64,000 nucleotides of DNA from Erigeron canadensis (taxonomy: Eukaryota > Streptophyta > Magnoliopsida > Asterales > Asteraceae): assembly GCF_010389155.1 (NCBI RefSeq), contig NC_057761.1, positions 3,722,501-3,786,500 on the forward strand, given 5' to 3'. The notes under the pieces are model-generated. The model ran no database searches, had not been told where the DNA came from, and worked only from the letters and a program-made list of their open reading frames with translations. The position numbers and the translations under genes are program-made. Positions within the stretch are counted from its first letter, which is position 1. Every line of letters starts with the position of its first letter. Positions 22,755 through 34,370 of this stretch are shown piece by piece.

Positions 22755-23689
22755 TAAATATTCACTTTCATAAAATAGCACTAGCATGATATCGACGTAT
22801 TGCGAAGGCTGTAACAGCGGCGACAGTTTAGTGGTGTCGTTAATAGGTGGTGATAATATCGACAATTGGTGTCGAGTGGTGTAACCGTGTAAGTTGATGT
22901 AATAATAATAGTAGAAATATTTTAGAAGATAAAGACTTAGAGTGTATATTAACAAGATAAGAGTTTAAAATATAAATTAATTCATTGAAGGAAAATTTGA
23001 TAATATCTAATAATCCTTTTCTTATAAAGTTTTTATTAAGGGTAATTAATACTTTTTCATCTAACCATTTTCTAATACTTTCTAAATATAAAGTGGTTGA
23101 CAATTATTATAAAGGAATATGGATATTATCAGTGTGTTTAATATAACGATATTAGAACGAATAAAAATGATTGTTATTGTTGTTTGATACATTTTTAGTT
23201 TAGGGTAAATTGCATAAAAAGGCATCCAACTTTATTGATTTTTAAATTTAAAATACTCAACTTTTATTTATCAATAAAAGGTATCAAATTTTTCAAAAAG
23301 TAAAAACAAACCTTTTTGTAAACATTTTTAAGCACGGTTTCCGTTAAGTTTTCGCATTATCAGGGGTGAAGCTTTAATGGTACCCACAGGGGCCCTGCCA
23401 CCCCTTTTTTTTCATTTAGTAGTATAGTTTTATCCGTTATACGTCTAAAAAGTTACTTTTCTTAATATAATTTTTAGATCCTATGACTTTTAACACCACC
23501 TGAGTATTCTTCGCATTGTTATTTTTTGTTCCCATGAATTCCATGATTTTTGACACCATCTGAGACCTATAAACCATAAGGGAAATTCCAAACCACTACA
23601 CCAACTCATCATTGTCGCATGTGTAGCTTTTAGTCAGGATATGTTGCATGCTTGTTGGGTAGGGTGGGTGTATAAGTCCAAAAATCAAG
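22755..23689. other. Intergenic, repeat remnants only
   Basis: Around 22800-22870 is a GGC/GGTG-rich patch like the inside of the small Helitrons at 28.7 and 50.7 kb. Around 23205-23430 starts a block (GGTAAATTGCATAAAAAGGC) that reads like one end of a DNA transposon, without a partner I can find. No gene seen. Confidence 0.5.
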
Positions 23690-23912
23690 CGAAGTTGGTG
23701 TAATGGTGAAATTACTCATCTCTTGTGAATCAAAGGATTTCGGTTCCAATGTTATTCGTATCATTTTGTGATATGCCTAAAAAGGCAATGAAGAATTGAC
23801 GTTGTGTTCGAGCCCGAGTCATACAAGGATTTATGGGCTTACTCAGTCTCGTCCGATCGTGCAGATGGGGCACGACGGGGCGCTCCCAAGCTACAATTTT
23901 TTTATACTATAT
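23690..23912 (+). mobile_element. Candidate tRNA-derived SINE
   Basis: GTTGGTGTAATGGTGAAAT resembles a pol III A box and CGGTTCCAATG, about 45 bp further on, a B box; the block ends in a T run (CAATTTTTTTATAC) at 23897-23906 after a GC-rich body (CTCGTCCGATCGTGCAGA). No clear target duplication. Assignment is tentative. Confidence 0.4.
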
Positions 23913-24600
23913 CATACTAGATTGTATTATTCTTTCAAATGATTACCTATTAACAATACAAAGTCACAAATACTCGCTTAGTGATCGATTCGAGTTTATT
24001 GCTTGGTTTTGAAAAGAAAAAAAAAAACCTCAATTCCTATAAATATTAGTTCAGTTGATCAATATCATCTTAGATGAATTCAGTTTATTAAAGTATGTCA
24101 TAGTGACGGTCGAAAATGATTATAATTTCATTATCTTTGAACGTACCTACGCAGGCAGTACGCACAATATATATGTACACAATGGGCTCTAATCTATTAT
24201 TATCAAAAATGGGCCTTTACATTTATTAGGCCCAATTATCCAATGTATGTGCTAAAATATGAAAGCAATAGATTCTAGCCCATATAAATCATGTATGTGA
24301 CTTTTTGTATTTCTTATTTGATTCTTATTGTAATGCAAGTATTTTGGTAGGCTGGTAGCTGAAATTTTACGATAGAAATTTTATGAATCTATGAGACTAT
24401 GATCACTTTCTTCTTGCTTTTTTTCTTCCTTTCCTATCACATGTTTTACTTTTTGAATTATTATATAGAGTTTTCAGTTACGGATACAATTTCTTAAAAC
24501 TCTAAGATTCGGTAATAAACTCATAAGAAGATATTAGATGCATGCATATAGATATATGTTGATGTTCAGATGCATACATATAGATATATGGAGATGGTTA

Positions 24601-25058
24601 TCTATACTATATTACTCCGTATAAAGAAAAAAAACTCTCTGCCTAAATTTTAAGTTTAAACATTTATTTTCCTAAAATATCCCCTATAATATATTTACTT
24701 AAAACAACTATATTACCCTTTCGTTTTCCCCAAATCTCAACCATCATTTTTTTTTCCAAACCCCTCCATAAATCATTTATTTCTCCAATTCATTCAAAAT
24801 CTTTTATCTCAAAAACCGTACATCGATAAATTATAAAAATTATATAGGTGTTATTAAAATTTCATGTTCTTTCATTAAATATGTCATTCGATATACTTTC
24901 GACAAATTTTTAAATCCGAGGGCGGACAACTAAGACATTTGACTATCACACTCTATGAACTATCACTTTCTGTGACCAATCACACTCTATGACTTATCAC
25001 CCCACCATCTCACCTCCACTAACTCGACGACCGCCGCAACGCGCGAGTACCATTCTCG
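24601..25058 (+). mobile_element. Non-autonomous Helitron-like element, 458 bp
   Basis: Starts TCTATACTATATTACTCC after a host A and ends after GCCGCAACGCGCGAGTACC with ATTCTCG|T. The terminal CTCG is off the CTRR consensus. The inner part (GATATACTTTCGAC...TTTTTAAATCCGA, then repeated ATCACACTCTATGA) is closely matched at 42458-42620. Confidence 0.65.
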
Positions 25059-27030
25059 TATAATAGAAAACAAATGCAGTTGAGTCTAAAATTTACCTTA
25101 AAAACAAATAATTACACATTACATAAATTGAACTTTGGTGAAAATGAGTAAAAAGACATAGATACAAGATACTATATGAAAGTATTTAATGAAATATACT
25201 AATGGAGTTAGCCTCGGTGTTGTTCTTTGGGGAAAAAATAACACAGTCACATTTACTACGATCATTCATACGTAAATAAGTATAGATCCGCGCGTATGCC
25301 ACTTATAGGCGGTCGCCAACGATCATATATTTGATCTCCTATGTCTCGAATATATTTTATACACGATGGACAAACAGTCACTGACGATTGTTTATAAACC
25401 AAGGTTTATACACAAAGCTTATGCCAAAACTAATCAGAAAAATGTTGTATAAAGGGTGTTTATTTGATATAAAGACATAAAGTTTAACAAAAAATAAAAT
25501 GGGCTGTTAATTTAATTTGAAACTTAAAATCTCATAGGAACATATGTAGTTACAATATGGAATTGTGTTTCCCAATACATTGCTTCGGCCGCAAAAACTG
25601 ACCCCTTTCTTGGTTGCTTCCTTAAATGAATAATGCTTGAATTGAATTTTTCAACTCAAATGTCTCCTGCTACGTACCCACTCCTTTCGGTCATCGTCAA
25701 TGGTTGGTCATAGGATTATAGCTCAGCTAATTGCACAAAGCCACAAATCATCCTTTTAATCTACATATTTTTATGATTTTTATCCTTTCAAGTTTGTTTT
25801 TAATAAATTTTATTCAAAATTCAAATATGTAAAATTTTACATCCATTTGAGAGATATAAAATGTTAAAAAAAAAAAAAAAAAACTTTCGTCTTTTAATCT
25901 TTTAAAATGATGTAAAATGCTAAATAATTCATTAAAAAAACTTGAAGGGATAAAAATCCAGAAAATATGCAAAACGACAAGAAGGTTGCTAATTGTGTAA
26001 ATTGGTACAAAGTTATTTTTACTACATTTACCCCTAAATTTGTGGTACGTTTATTTATAAATTTTTTGTTCAGATTTTTTTATTTCCAATATTAAAGAAA
26101 ACGAAAGAGATTTTTTGTTGTTTACAATTTTTTTGGAAATATGTTGAACTGCATGTTTGAAAAGCAATTAAAGCTTTTTTTTTTTAACGAAAATACTTCA
26201 TCTTAAGCATGAATAACTTTTTCAAATGTATTTGAATTTATCCTTTTTATTGGTCGAGCTCAATCGATCGTTGGTTACTCAATTTAATTTTCAAGCTTGA
26301 ATTTGGCAAAGGCTAGCTCAAGTTCAAACCCAAATAATCATACTTAATTTATACTTAAAAATCATTTAATCTTAAAGCTCAAACTCTTACACTATGTTCT
26401 TGAGTTTTTGTAAAAGGAGAAAAGAAAAGAGCTCAAGTGATTTTAAAACAAGTTGAGTTCTTGAATTTTTTTTAAGTTAAAAAAAAAACGAATTGAAATG
26501 ATTTGAAAGGAAGTTTAGTTATTATTGTTAAAAAAATCTCCTTCCCATTAATGGAGTGATTTGGAAAAATCAAATTTTATCACTTCTGATTATATCTCTG
26601 CTTTTTTTTCTTAAAAAAAATAGACTTAAGAACATAGCATTACTAAAATCATCATAACTAAACTAGTTTAGTTTGTTCGTTCGACTAGTTAAGCTTCATC
26701 AGCTTGTTTAATTTCTAAAACTTAAATTTTGTCATGAAATTAAATATTTAATAGTTTTAGACTAAACAACTATTACATTTTAAACTTTATTTAAACTACT
26801 TCAAGCTCAAATAAGTCGTTAAAAACCTGACTCGATATTACTCCCGTTCACAACGAACATGTTTTGTAGGGGATAACTATGAAAATGTACGTAACGAGGT
26901 TCGACCAAGTCAATATATATGGTTTACTAGGTTACTTCCAAGAACCCATCTTGGCCGGGGTGTAAATGCCTTAAATTTAGCTTCGAGAACACCATGACCA
27001 AACAGTCCCCAAAAGTCTACTCCACTTTGG
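25059..27030. other. Intergenic, no gene seen
   Basis: AT-rich. The stretch 26260-26850 contains degenerate repeats of the type AGCTCAAGTTC / AAGCTCAAA, like old MITE or TIR remnants, and long A and T runs. Nothing coding. Confidence 0.55.
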
Positions 27031-27039
27031 CATCGATTA

Positions 27040-27047
27040 CACGTGGC
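27040..27047 (+). promoter_or_regulatory. G-box / ABRE-like site upstream of the VQ gene
   Basis: CACGTGGC, 180-187 bp before the ATG at 27227. bZIP and bHLH factors (including MYC2-type) bind this core; a jasmonate/ABA role is inferred. Confidence 0.5.
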
Positions 27048-27078
27048 ACCACCTCCTTCCTTTAGAAAAGTCATTTTT

Positions 27079-27084
27079 TTGACC
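27079..27084 (+). promoter_or_regulatory. W-box upstream of the VQ gene
   Basis: TTGACC, about 145 bp before the ATG. WRKY factors bind this site, and VQ proteins partner WRKYs. Confidence 0.45.
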
Positions 27085-27226
27085 AATAATCAAACATCCA
27101 ATTCATTATATTCTTTTCAAATTCCATCATATATCCTATCCTAACCAAAATCCTTGACAATATAATTTCATACAAGAACCAACTTATTTCTCTATCACAT
27201 CTTTCATTTTCTTTCTTAATTATAGT

Positions 27227-27817
27227 ATGAGTGGAACTATGTCTAGATCCAACAACCAATGGCAACAATTTTATCAAACCGACCAACCAACTATGGTTCA
27301 ATCTTGGTCAAGCCATGCAACCACTGATGCAACCAACATGGTCACAACAACAACCAACACAAACACGAACACGAACATGAACACAAGTGTCTCTAACCAG
27401 CTAAACCGAGTAACAAGACCAAATAACCCTCGTAGACGGTCAAGAGCTTCTAGGAGAACCCCAACCACGTTACTAAACACGGACACAACCAACTTTCGAG
27501 CCATGGTTCAACGGTTCACTGGTGGTGGAAACAATGTTGTTGACACAACCTCCAGTACTCCGTATCTATCAAACGACGTCTCGTCCGTTACTTCTGCTCA
27601 TCAGTTTTTGAACACTAGTTACAATAGTAATACATCTAGTTTTAATGATGGCGTTGGTTTGTTGCACCCTATGATGAATGACGACTACAACGTGCAGTTC
27701 CGGGCACCCAACAACGACCCGTATTTCATGATGACGGTGGCTGATGGTGGAAGTACTACTGCTGGTAATGATGGCGACGATCAACATAGGGGGTTTAGAC
27801 AAAAAAGGGTCTTATAA
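27227..27817 (+). CDS. VQ-motif protein, JAV1/VQ22-like (196 aa)
   Basis: Single exon, ATG to TAA, as usual for VQ genes. The VQ motif FRAMVQRFTG (FxxxVQxxTG) is at residues 90-99, preceded by RRRSRASRRTPTTLLNTDT (70-88), the block that marks the VQ22/JAV1 subgroup. The N-terminus is Gln/Thr/Asn-rich, with a run of Thr-Asn repeats at 40-52; the C-terminus is Asp/Gly/Asn-rich and probably disordered. VQ proteins are nuclear cofactors of WRKY transcription factors; JAV1 in Arabidopsis represses jasmonate defence and is degraded after wounding. The same role here is inferred from the motif block only. No lesions seen. Confidence 0.92.
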   Translation: MSGTMSRSNNQWQQFYQTDQPTMVQSWSSHATTDATNMVTTTTNTNTNTNMNTSVSNQLNRVTRPNNPRRRSRASRRTPTTLLNTDTTNFRAMVQRFTGGGNNVVDTTSSTPYLSNDVSSVTSAHQFLNTSYNSNTSSFNDGVGLLHPMMNDDYNVQFRAPNNDPYFMMTVADGGSTTAGNDGDDQHRGFRQKRVL

Positions 27818-27860
27818 TTGGTAACGGAATTACTCTACGTTATGAAGACGTTCTTACATA

Positions 27861-28128
27861 GTCCATCCGTCTCAAAAAATTATCTACATCCTTTTTTTTG
27901 AACTTTTTATCGTTTTTTTAATTTGACTTTTATGTTTTATATAATATTTAACGGAAAAATACATGAATCAATTCAGTTTTAAATGTATTTCTATTGATAT
28001 AATTTCCGTTCATCAAATAATATTATACGTACTATATATAATTAAAACAAAGATATATAGATAAAAATCTTAAAGAAAAATCTTCAAAAGTTCAAAAATA
28101 CTCGTAACAATTTTTTGGACGGAGGGAT
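27861..28128. mobile_element. Stowaway-type MITE (Tc1/mariner), 268 bp
   Basis: The ends GTCCATCCGTCTCAAAAAAT and, inverted, ATCCCTCCGTCCAAAAAATT match the Stowaway consensus, with TA target duplications at 27859-27860 and 28129-28130. It sits 43 bp past the VQ stop codon, so it may lie in that gene's 3' UTR. Confidence 0.9.
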
Positions 28129-28695
28129 TACTAATTAGGAAAATAAGAATCATAAGGGGTTTTGGTTCTCATGCACTAGCTAGCTATATATAGTTTAGTT
28201 TTTGTGTTCGATCTTTAATTGGCCGGCCACCTAATTTAACATTTTAAGTATATACTTAAAAAAATCGTCAACAACTCTTGGGTCCAAGATCTATTATGGT
28301 TTAGTTGCTAATCAACTTAGCTTAATTATGATTCTCAATGTAAATTAATTTGTATTGTTTACATGCATGCCTTTAGTTTGAGGTACAAGTTAATGCAAGA
28401 TATTATCTTTGTTAATTATTTGTTTATAGTATATATATATGGTTTTGACATTATAGATTAAGTTCAAAATTACATATTTTAAAGAGAAATTACGTACATA
28501 AAAACAAATTATTGTTTATATATGTGTTATTATAGACTTTATTAGTCTCTTGTATACCCATGATAATCGTGTTAAAATAATGACGTACGTTGAAATATTA
28601 AGAATCACTTTTTTATGCGTTATGACAAATATCACTTAATTTTAAAACTCTTTTATCGGTTCACTGAAATCTAAAGGTATGTTCATTAATATTAA

Positions 28696-28932
28696 CTAGA
28701 GATGTAACCGTGTAATGAGGAGGCGGCAGTCAATGGTGGCGGTGACGATATCAGGTGGCGTTGATGGCGGTGACAATGGTGGAGTATTATTAATGTAAAA
28801 ATAATTGATTTAATGCGGGTAGTATTGTATTTATTTTATGGCTGAGGGATGTACGTTGTAAAAAGGAGAAGGGAATATAATCTTTTTAAGTTTTAATTGT
28901 TTAAAGATTGGGGTATTAATTATAGATATAGA
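28696..28932 (-). mobile_element. Small non-autonomous Helitron, minus strand
   Basis: Read on the minus strand it begins TCTATATCTATAATTAATAC and ends ...CTCTAG|T. The part next to the 3' end is GCC/ACC-rich, like the copies at 42.8 kb and 50668-50935. No coding capacity. Confidence 0.6.
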
Positions 28933-29240
28933 TATTAAGGTTTTAGTTAAAATAAAACAAGTATTAATGTAAAATAAATCAAATAATATGGACTTATTCA
29001 CTGAAAATCACCGTACACAATGAAAATCATCGTACATTAATTGTTTCGTGAATCTTCTTACATCTATTTAATCATAATCTAAGGGTCACGAATTTATCCT
29101 ATTTATTTTACTTAATACTTGTTTTACAATATCTAACCCTTAGATATTAATATTAAGATGACTCATTTAAGTTAACCAAAGATGAAAGTTTTTTTTTTTA
29201 ATTAGGTAACTGAATTCTACGAGTAATATACAGTCGATAA

Positions 29241-29437
29241 CATGGGCGCAGCTATATAGGGGCGGGGAGGGGCGCCCGACCCTCCAAACTTTTTTTTGCG
29301 ATATAAGAGGTATATTGTTTTCGTGTAGAATAATTTCGATATACTCGGTTTTGTCCTCTCATTTTAAAAAAAATAGTGTTAGGGAAAACAAATTTAGATC
29401 CCAATCCCCTACTGGAAATTTTCAAGCTTCGCCACTG
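29241..29437. mobile_element. hAT MITE, 197 bp
   Basis: Ends CATGGGCGCAGCT and, inverted, CAGTGGCGAAGCT, flanked by a perfect 8-bp duplication GTCGATAA (29233-29240 and 29438-29445). The short open frame across it is not a gene. Confidence 0.85.
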
Positions 29438-29449
29438 GTCGATAACATG

Positions 29450-30600
29450 AGACGAGTAATGTCTTGGCTTTCAAATTTTATTTTTTGTTTTGTATTTTTA
29501 TATATTTTGTATTAATAGTATTGTCATATTACATAAGTTAACCAAAAAAAAAAAATTAAATGGAAAACGAACATGATAATGGGTGTACAAATCATAGACT
29601 CTAGCTACCATGTACCCATTTTTAATTACACGATTATTATTATTTTATTATTATTATCATAGATCATATAGACTATAACGGGACCATAAAAAGAATCTTT
29701 TTTCACATTATTTGATATGCATGGTTAATTAATAAAAATCGTAGGAATATATTATTGGTATGTGTTAGATATGGTCGGTTTCCATAAAATTATTGAAAGC
29801 TTTTTGATGCTTTTTTGCGCCAATCAAGCAATACAACTTCATGTCTAAAATGAGAGGTCGTTCACATTACAGATTTGAAGCGTATACGTAAAGTATCAGT
29901 ATATTCTATCTTCTATCTATCAATATAATTTAAATAGCATCTGGTTTTCATTGAATAATATATGATAGTTTCGTTTTATTGATACGTATTCTTTTTGATT
30001 TATATAAATTAAAATTTATAATTTATAATTACCTTAATAATTAACTATTATGATTAATTGATTATCTATTTAGAAAGCCAACCAAAAAATCTTACCACAT
30101 GTATTTATAAAGTGTATACCATAAGACTTGTTTGATCCAATTCATAGAATAATAGGTCATCACACATATCATATAGCTAAATCCCAATCGATCAATTTTT
30201 ATAAATATTAATCAGATATAATCCCGTACGCATCAAATAAACATAATTAAAAGGTAACGACATTTTTAAAATAAAATGAATGATTATACAAATTCAAATA
30301 TAATGAAACCTTTTAAATTCAATATAAAAATACAAGAAAAAACAAACAGCTAATTTGATATTTTTACAAAAATTTAGTGTTCACAATAAGTATTCTATTT
30401 ATAAAGAACATTAAATTAATTAATCAGGTCTTCAAATTTAGTATAGCTTAATGTAAAGTTTATAGTGGTTTTAGTATTCACTACACATTACAAGACTATG
30501 ATATGAAGATTATTACATTAAAAATACTTCAAGAAGTATAAATCATCTTTTGATGTTCGGGAAAGATGATAGAAAAAAAGTAGACTAGTAGAGGACGTTA
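29450..30600. other. Intergenic, no gene seen
   Basis: Very AT-rich, with no frame of protein character and no clear repeat borders. Confidence 0.6.
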
Positions 30601-30607
30601 TTATATA

Positions 30608-31182
30608 TATATAATACTAAAAGCCAACTTTGATTTGTGAAGGGAGTTACTGTAGCTAAAAGTACTCCTCCTTTAGCATAAGGTACAAGTCTTTAAAGCA
30701 TCCAACATAATTAACAGACTTAACGACGGTTAGGTAACAAACTTAACGACTGTTAGGTGACGGACTTAACGACCCTTATTTTCTTTTTTTTTTTACTACA
30801 TAACTTTTACTTTTTAAACTTTCCACCAAATTTTTTTCTTTTTTTACATTTCCCCTTTTACCTTTCGTCACATAACTTTTGTTTTTTAAACATTAAACAT
30901 ATAAACTTTGTTTTTAGGTATAAAGTTTCTTAACTTTTGTACTTTTTTCATATAACTTTGTTTTTAAACTTTGCTCTGAAAGTTTTCTTTTATTTTCTTT
31001 TACGATATAACTTTTGATTTCTAAATTTTATTACCAAAGTTTCATTTTCTTTACTTTGAACCACAACTTTTATTCTCTTAACTTTTGTCACGCAAATTTT
31101 GTTTTTCGGCTTAATGTTTTTATAACTTTTATCACCAGAGTTATGTTTTTCTCCCGGGGCAACGCCCGGGTAGAAATACTAG
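30608..31182 (+). mobile_element. Non-autonomous Helitron, about 575 bp
   Basis: The 3' end is textbook: hairpin CCCGGGGCAACGCCCGGG (31153-31170), nine bases, then CTAG (31179-31182) before a host T. The 5' end is approximate, near ATACTAAAAGCCAAC. Inside are a 25-bp repeat around ACTTAACGAC (about 30716-30773) and many degenerate copies of a CATAACTTTTGTTTTT phrase. Confidence 0.75.
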
Positions 31183-31353
31183 TTATTCTCTACTTACCAC
31201 TATCTTTGACGACGTTACATTGTGAAGATCTATATCTTGATTGATCACGCTATGTAACCCATTACTAGGTACATAGGACACAACAATTTAAGAAAATATA
31301 GTAAAACAAAGAGATATAGTGACATTTCCTCTAGAACCAGACCCAATTTGGGG

Positions 31354-31387
31354 ATACGTCAATATTGTCCATACGTCAATATTGTCC
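31354..31387. repeat. 17-bp tandem duplication
   Basis: ATACGTCAATATTGTCC occurs twice in direct succession (31354-31370, 31371-31387). Confidence 0.85.
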
Positions 31388-31453
31388 AGTTGAATAAATA
31401 GTCATATTACAAGAAAGCTTTCACACATATCTGTGTACGAGTTCCTGGAAAAC

Positions 31454-31612
31454 AAAGTTTCCTCAACTTGACTAGTCAGGTTAGGAGAATCTTGACCTTT
31501 GATTGAAAAATCAAGGGCTAAGATTAAATAAGTATCATTGAATCTTGGCCCTTGATTTTCATCCAATGGTCAAGATCCTCCAAACTTAGACTAGTCAAGT
31601 TGGAGAAACTTG
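31454..31612. mobile_element. Palindromic MITE, about 159 bp
   Basis: The left arm (AAGTTTCCTCAACTTGACTAG, GAATCTTGACC, ATCAAGGGC) is inverted almost throughout in the right arm, leaving a loop near TAAGTATCATTGA. No clear target duplication. Superfamily not assigned. Confidence 0.8.
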
Positions 31613-32142
31613 AGAGAATCATCAATCTGCTAGGCCTGGAACTAAGGAAAAGGATTGCGTGTGATAGTATCCATGTGGATCCGGACACAGATGATACATT
31701 TCATGCCGAAATAAAGTAAGCATTAGACCTGCTGAAAGCATCATTTTTCCTCACCTTTAATGGAAGAAGCAGAAATTCCTATCAAACAAACGTCAACCGA
31801 CCTTGCTTCATAACCACAATAAGAAAATGTATCATTGAAACAATACGAAAAAGTATCAATTCTGGGAAGCAAAAGTATTTTTTTGGAAATAAACAAACAC
31901 AACCTTAGGCTTACAAATCCCACCATCATATCTAATTTAGTAAGCTACAACTTAAAACAAAGAGCAAAAAGTAAAGGAAAAAGCATAGATTAAGGCAAAG
32001 TGATGACAGAATTGATTCTTTAGGTTTTTCAGTAGCCTAAATCAACAACGCACTGCAAGTTACTTGCAAATCATGACTACATAGGATGAAAACCATATGA
32101 CAAGTCCCAGAAAAAGACATTACACATCGAAATACTTAGAAT

Positions 32143-32388
32143 TCAGGATGGAGGACCTCTAAGACGCAGACAAGCATACATTGGGATTTTATAATCAGTC
32201 AGAGTCTGATGATCGTCATGTAGCACCTCCCCTCCATATTTAATCCTCTGCTGGTCAATTGGAACTCCCACTTTGTCCCGAATCTTTTCCTTGACATTAT
32301 ATAAAGTGTCTGAGATCTGAATATCTCTAAGAGTGATGGTCTTCTTTGTAAAAGTCTTGACGTAAATGGTATTCGGACCAACTTTCAC
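32143..32388 (-). pseudogene. Single ubiquitin-like domain fragment (3' end duplicate)
   Basis: 81 codons matching the last domain and 3' flank of the larger UBL gene next to it: TIYVKTFTKKTITL, then VGVPIDQQRIKYGGE, ending RLRGPPS and TGA. The frame has no ATG at its start (GTG at 32388), so it is a tail piece of the array, probably duplicated with its 3' UTR; both copies share ATGTCTT...GGGAC downstream. It retains the original stop codon that the 32516-34153 copy has lost. Confidence 0.7.
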
Positions 32389-32515
32389 TGTATCATTATA
32401 TCATCATATCTAAATTAGTAAGCTACTAATCAAAGGATAGAGCAAAGAATGAAGGAAAAATCTTAGAGAAGAATCATATAGGCAAAGTTATGACAGAATC
32501 GATTCTACCACTTTT

Positions 32516-34153
32516 TCAGTAGCCTAAATCAACATAACACTGCAAGTTACATACAAAACATGACACAGAGAGTAAAAACCATATAAAAAGGTCCCAAAAT
32601 AAGACATTACATGGAGGGCCTCTTATACGAACAAGATACAGAGTAGAATCCATCCAAATTTTGTAATGATCCAGAGTCTGATGATCATCTTGTAGTAACG
32701 TCCCCGCATATGTAAGCCTCTGTAGTTCAATTGGAATTCCCTCCTTGTCCCGTATCTTTTTTTTGACATTATATACAGTGTCTGAGATAGAAACATCATT
32801 CAAAATGATGGTCCTTTGCGCTAAAGTCCTGACATAAATTGTTATTGTGTGACTTACTGGCTTCGGCATAACCAAATGCAGAGTAGACTCCTTCTGAATA
32901 TTATAATGAGTCAGAGTCTGATCATTTTCTAGGCGCTTCCCATTATATAATAGCCATATATATAGATTAGATGGAATGCCCACCTTTTCATAAATCTTTT
33001 CCTTCACATTATTAATCGTCTCCGAGCTCTCAACCTCCAGAGTTATGGTCTTCCCACATTGAATCTTGATGAATATCTGCATAAATAGCCTCAAACTAAG
33101 CGTAGACTCCTCTTGAATATTATAATGCTTCATGGTACGAAAATCTTCAAGGTAACTCCCATTATACACAAGTCTATACCGATAAGGGGAAATGCTTCCC
33201 ATGTACTGCATAATTTTCCCCTTCAAATTTTCAACAGTGTCGGATCTCTCAACCTCCACGGGGATTGTCTTTCCAGATATCAATCTGACAAATATCTGCA
33301 TAAATAGCCTCAGACTCAAAGTACACTCGTCTTGAATATTATAATGCTCAATCGTTTGACAATCTTCAAGGTAAGTCCGATTGTATACTAGCCTACACCG
33401 ATCAGGTGGAAAGTCCACCTTTTCCTTCATCTTTTCCTTCACATTATCAATTGTCTCCGAGCTCTCAACATCCAAAGTTATGGTCTTCCCACGTTCTATC
33501 TTGATGAAGATCTTCATGAATAGCCTCAAACTAAGAGTAGACTCCTCTTGAATATTATAATGCTCCATATTACGAAAATCTTCAAGGTAAGTCCCATTGT
33601 ACACAAGCCTATACCGATAAGGTGAAATGCTTCCCATGTACTGAATAAGCTTCCCCTTCACATTTTGAATAGTGTCTGACCACTCGACCTCCATAGGGAC
33701 TGTCTTTCCAGATATCAAGCTGACAAATATCTGCATGAATAGCCTCAGACTCAAAGTAGACTCGTCTTGAATATTATAATGCTTAATAGTCTGACATTCT
33801 TCAAGGTAAGTCCCATTGTATACTAGCCTATACCGATCAGGTGAAACACTTCCCATGTATTGAATCATCATCCCCTTTACATTTTCAACAGTGTCAGACC
33901 TCTCGACCTCCAAAGGGATGGTCTTTCCACTTATCAAAGTGACAAATATCTGCATCATCTGCCTCAAACCCACAACCATATTCGCATTATCATCCAAATT
34001 GAACCTCACATTATCAATGACATCACAAGTTTCAAAATCTAGAGTCATCGTTTTTCTTTTTTTCGTCTTGACAGAAATCTCCATTCCACTGTCAGAATCA
34101 TTAAACTGCAGAGTAACTGTTTTACCAGTTTTAGTTGTGACAAAAACCTCCAT
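32516..34153 (-). CDS. Degenerate poly-ubiquitin-like protein without Gly-Gly (545 aa)
   Basis: One open frame encodes a row of ubiquitin-like domains: a shortened composite (1-66), then 67-139, 140-212, 213-284, 285-357, 358-430 and 437-513. Each starts like ubiquitin (MQIF-type) and keeps DTVENVKGK-, YRLVYNG- and HYNIQ-type blocks. Each internal domain ends LSLRLF or similar and runs straight into the next Met. The LRLRGG cleavage site is gone everywhere, so deubiquitinases should not separate the units. In domains 67-357 the K48 and K63 equivalents are Thr/Ser/Arg and Asp/Glu, His68 is Ser and Val70 is Arg. Domain 358-430 keeps both lysines. The final 32 residues ([19 protein letters not shown]...) come from former 3' UTR. 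The ORF is long and open, so it may be expressed, but function is unknown. Confidence 0.75.
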   Translation of the reverse strand: MEVFVTTKTGKTVTLQFNDSDSGMEISVKTKKRKTMTLDFETCDVIDNVRFNLDDNANMVVGLRQMMQIFVTLISGKTIPLEVERSDTVENVKGMMIQYMGSVSPDRYRLVYNGTYLEECQTIKHYNIQDESTLSLRLFMQIFVSLISGKTVPMEVEWSDTIQNVKGKLIQYMGSISPYRYRLVYNGTYLEDFRNMEHYNIQEESTLSLRLFMKIFIKIERGKTITLDVESSETIDNVKEKMKEKVDFPPDRCRLVYNRTYLEDCQTIEHYNIQDECTLSLRLFMQIFVRLISGKTIPVEVERSDTVENLKGKIMQYMGSISPYRYRLVYNGSYLEDFRTMKHYNIQEESTLSLRLFMQIFIKIQCGKTITLEVESSETINNVKEKIYEKVGIPSNLYIWLLYNGKRLENDQTLTHYNIQKESTLHLVMPKPVSHTITIYVRTLAQRTIILNDVSISDTVYNVKKKIRDKEGIPIELQRLTYAGTLLQDDHQTLDHYKIWMDSTLYLVRIRGPPCNVLFWDLFIWFLLSVSCFVCNLQCYVDLGY

Positions 34154-34370
34154 TCCAACAAGGAGACGTAGAACCAGGTGAAGCGTCGATTCCTTTTAAA
34201 TACTGTAGTCCCCTGTCGATCTATGATCCTTAAGCTGCTTACCGGAAAAATATTAGCCTCTGCTGATCAGTTGGAATGCCTTTGTTAGAAAAATATTATC
34301 CTACCTTGACATCATCAATGGTATCAGATGTTCTGACACCTAAGCTTATGGTTTTGACAAAAATCTGCAT
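34154..34370 (-). pseudogene. Decayed upstream ubiquitin-like domain
   Basis: Directly upstream of the 545-aa frame lies one more UBL unit from an ATG at 34370: MQIFVKT, SDTIDDVK, NKGIPTDQQRLIFF, then after a one-base frameshift GKQLKDH and [11 protein letters not shown]. It contains in-frame TAA codons. So the ancestral array was longer and now probably starts at the ATG at 34153. Confidence 0.75.

Noticed and set aside
27298..27802. Minus-strand frames over the VQ gene
   Set aside because: Antisense shadows of a Thr/Asn-rich coding region.
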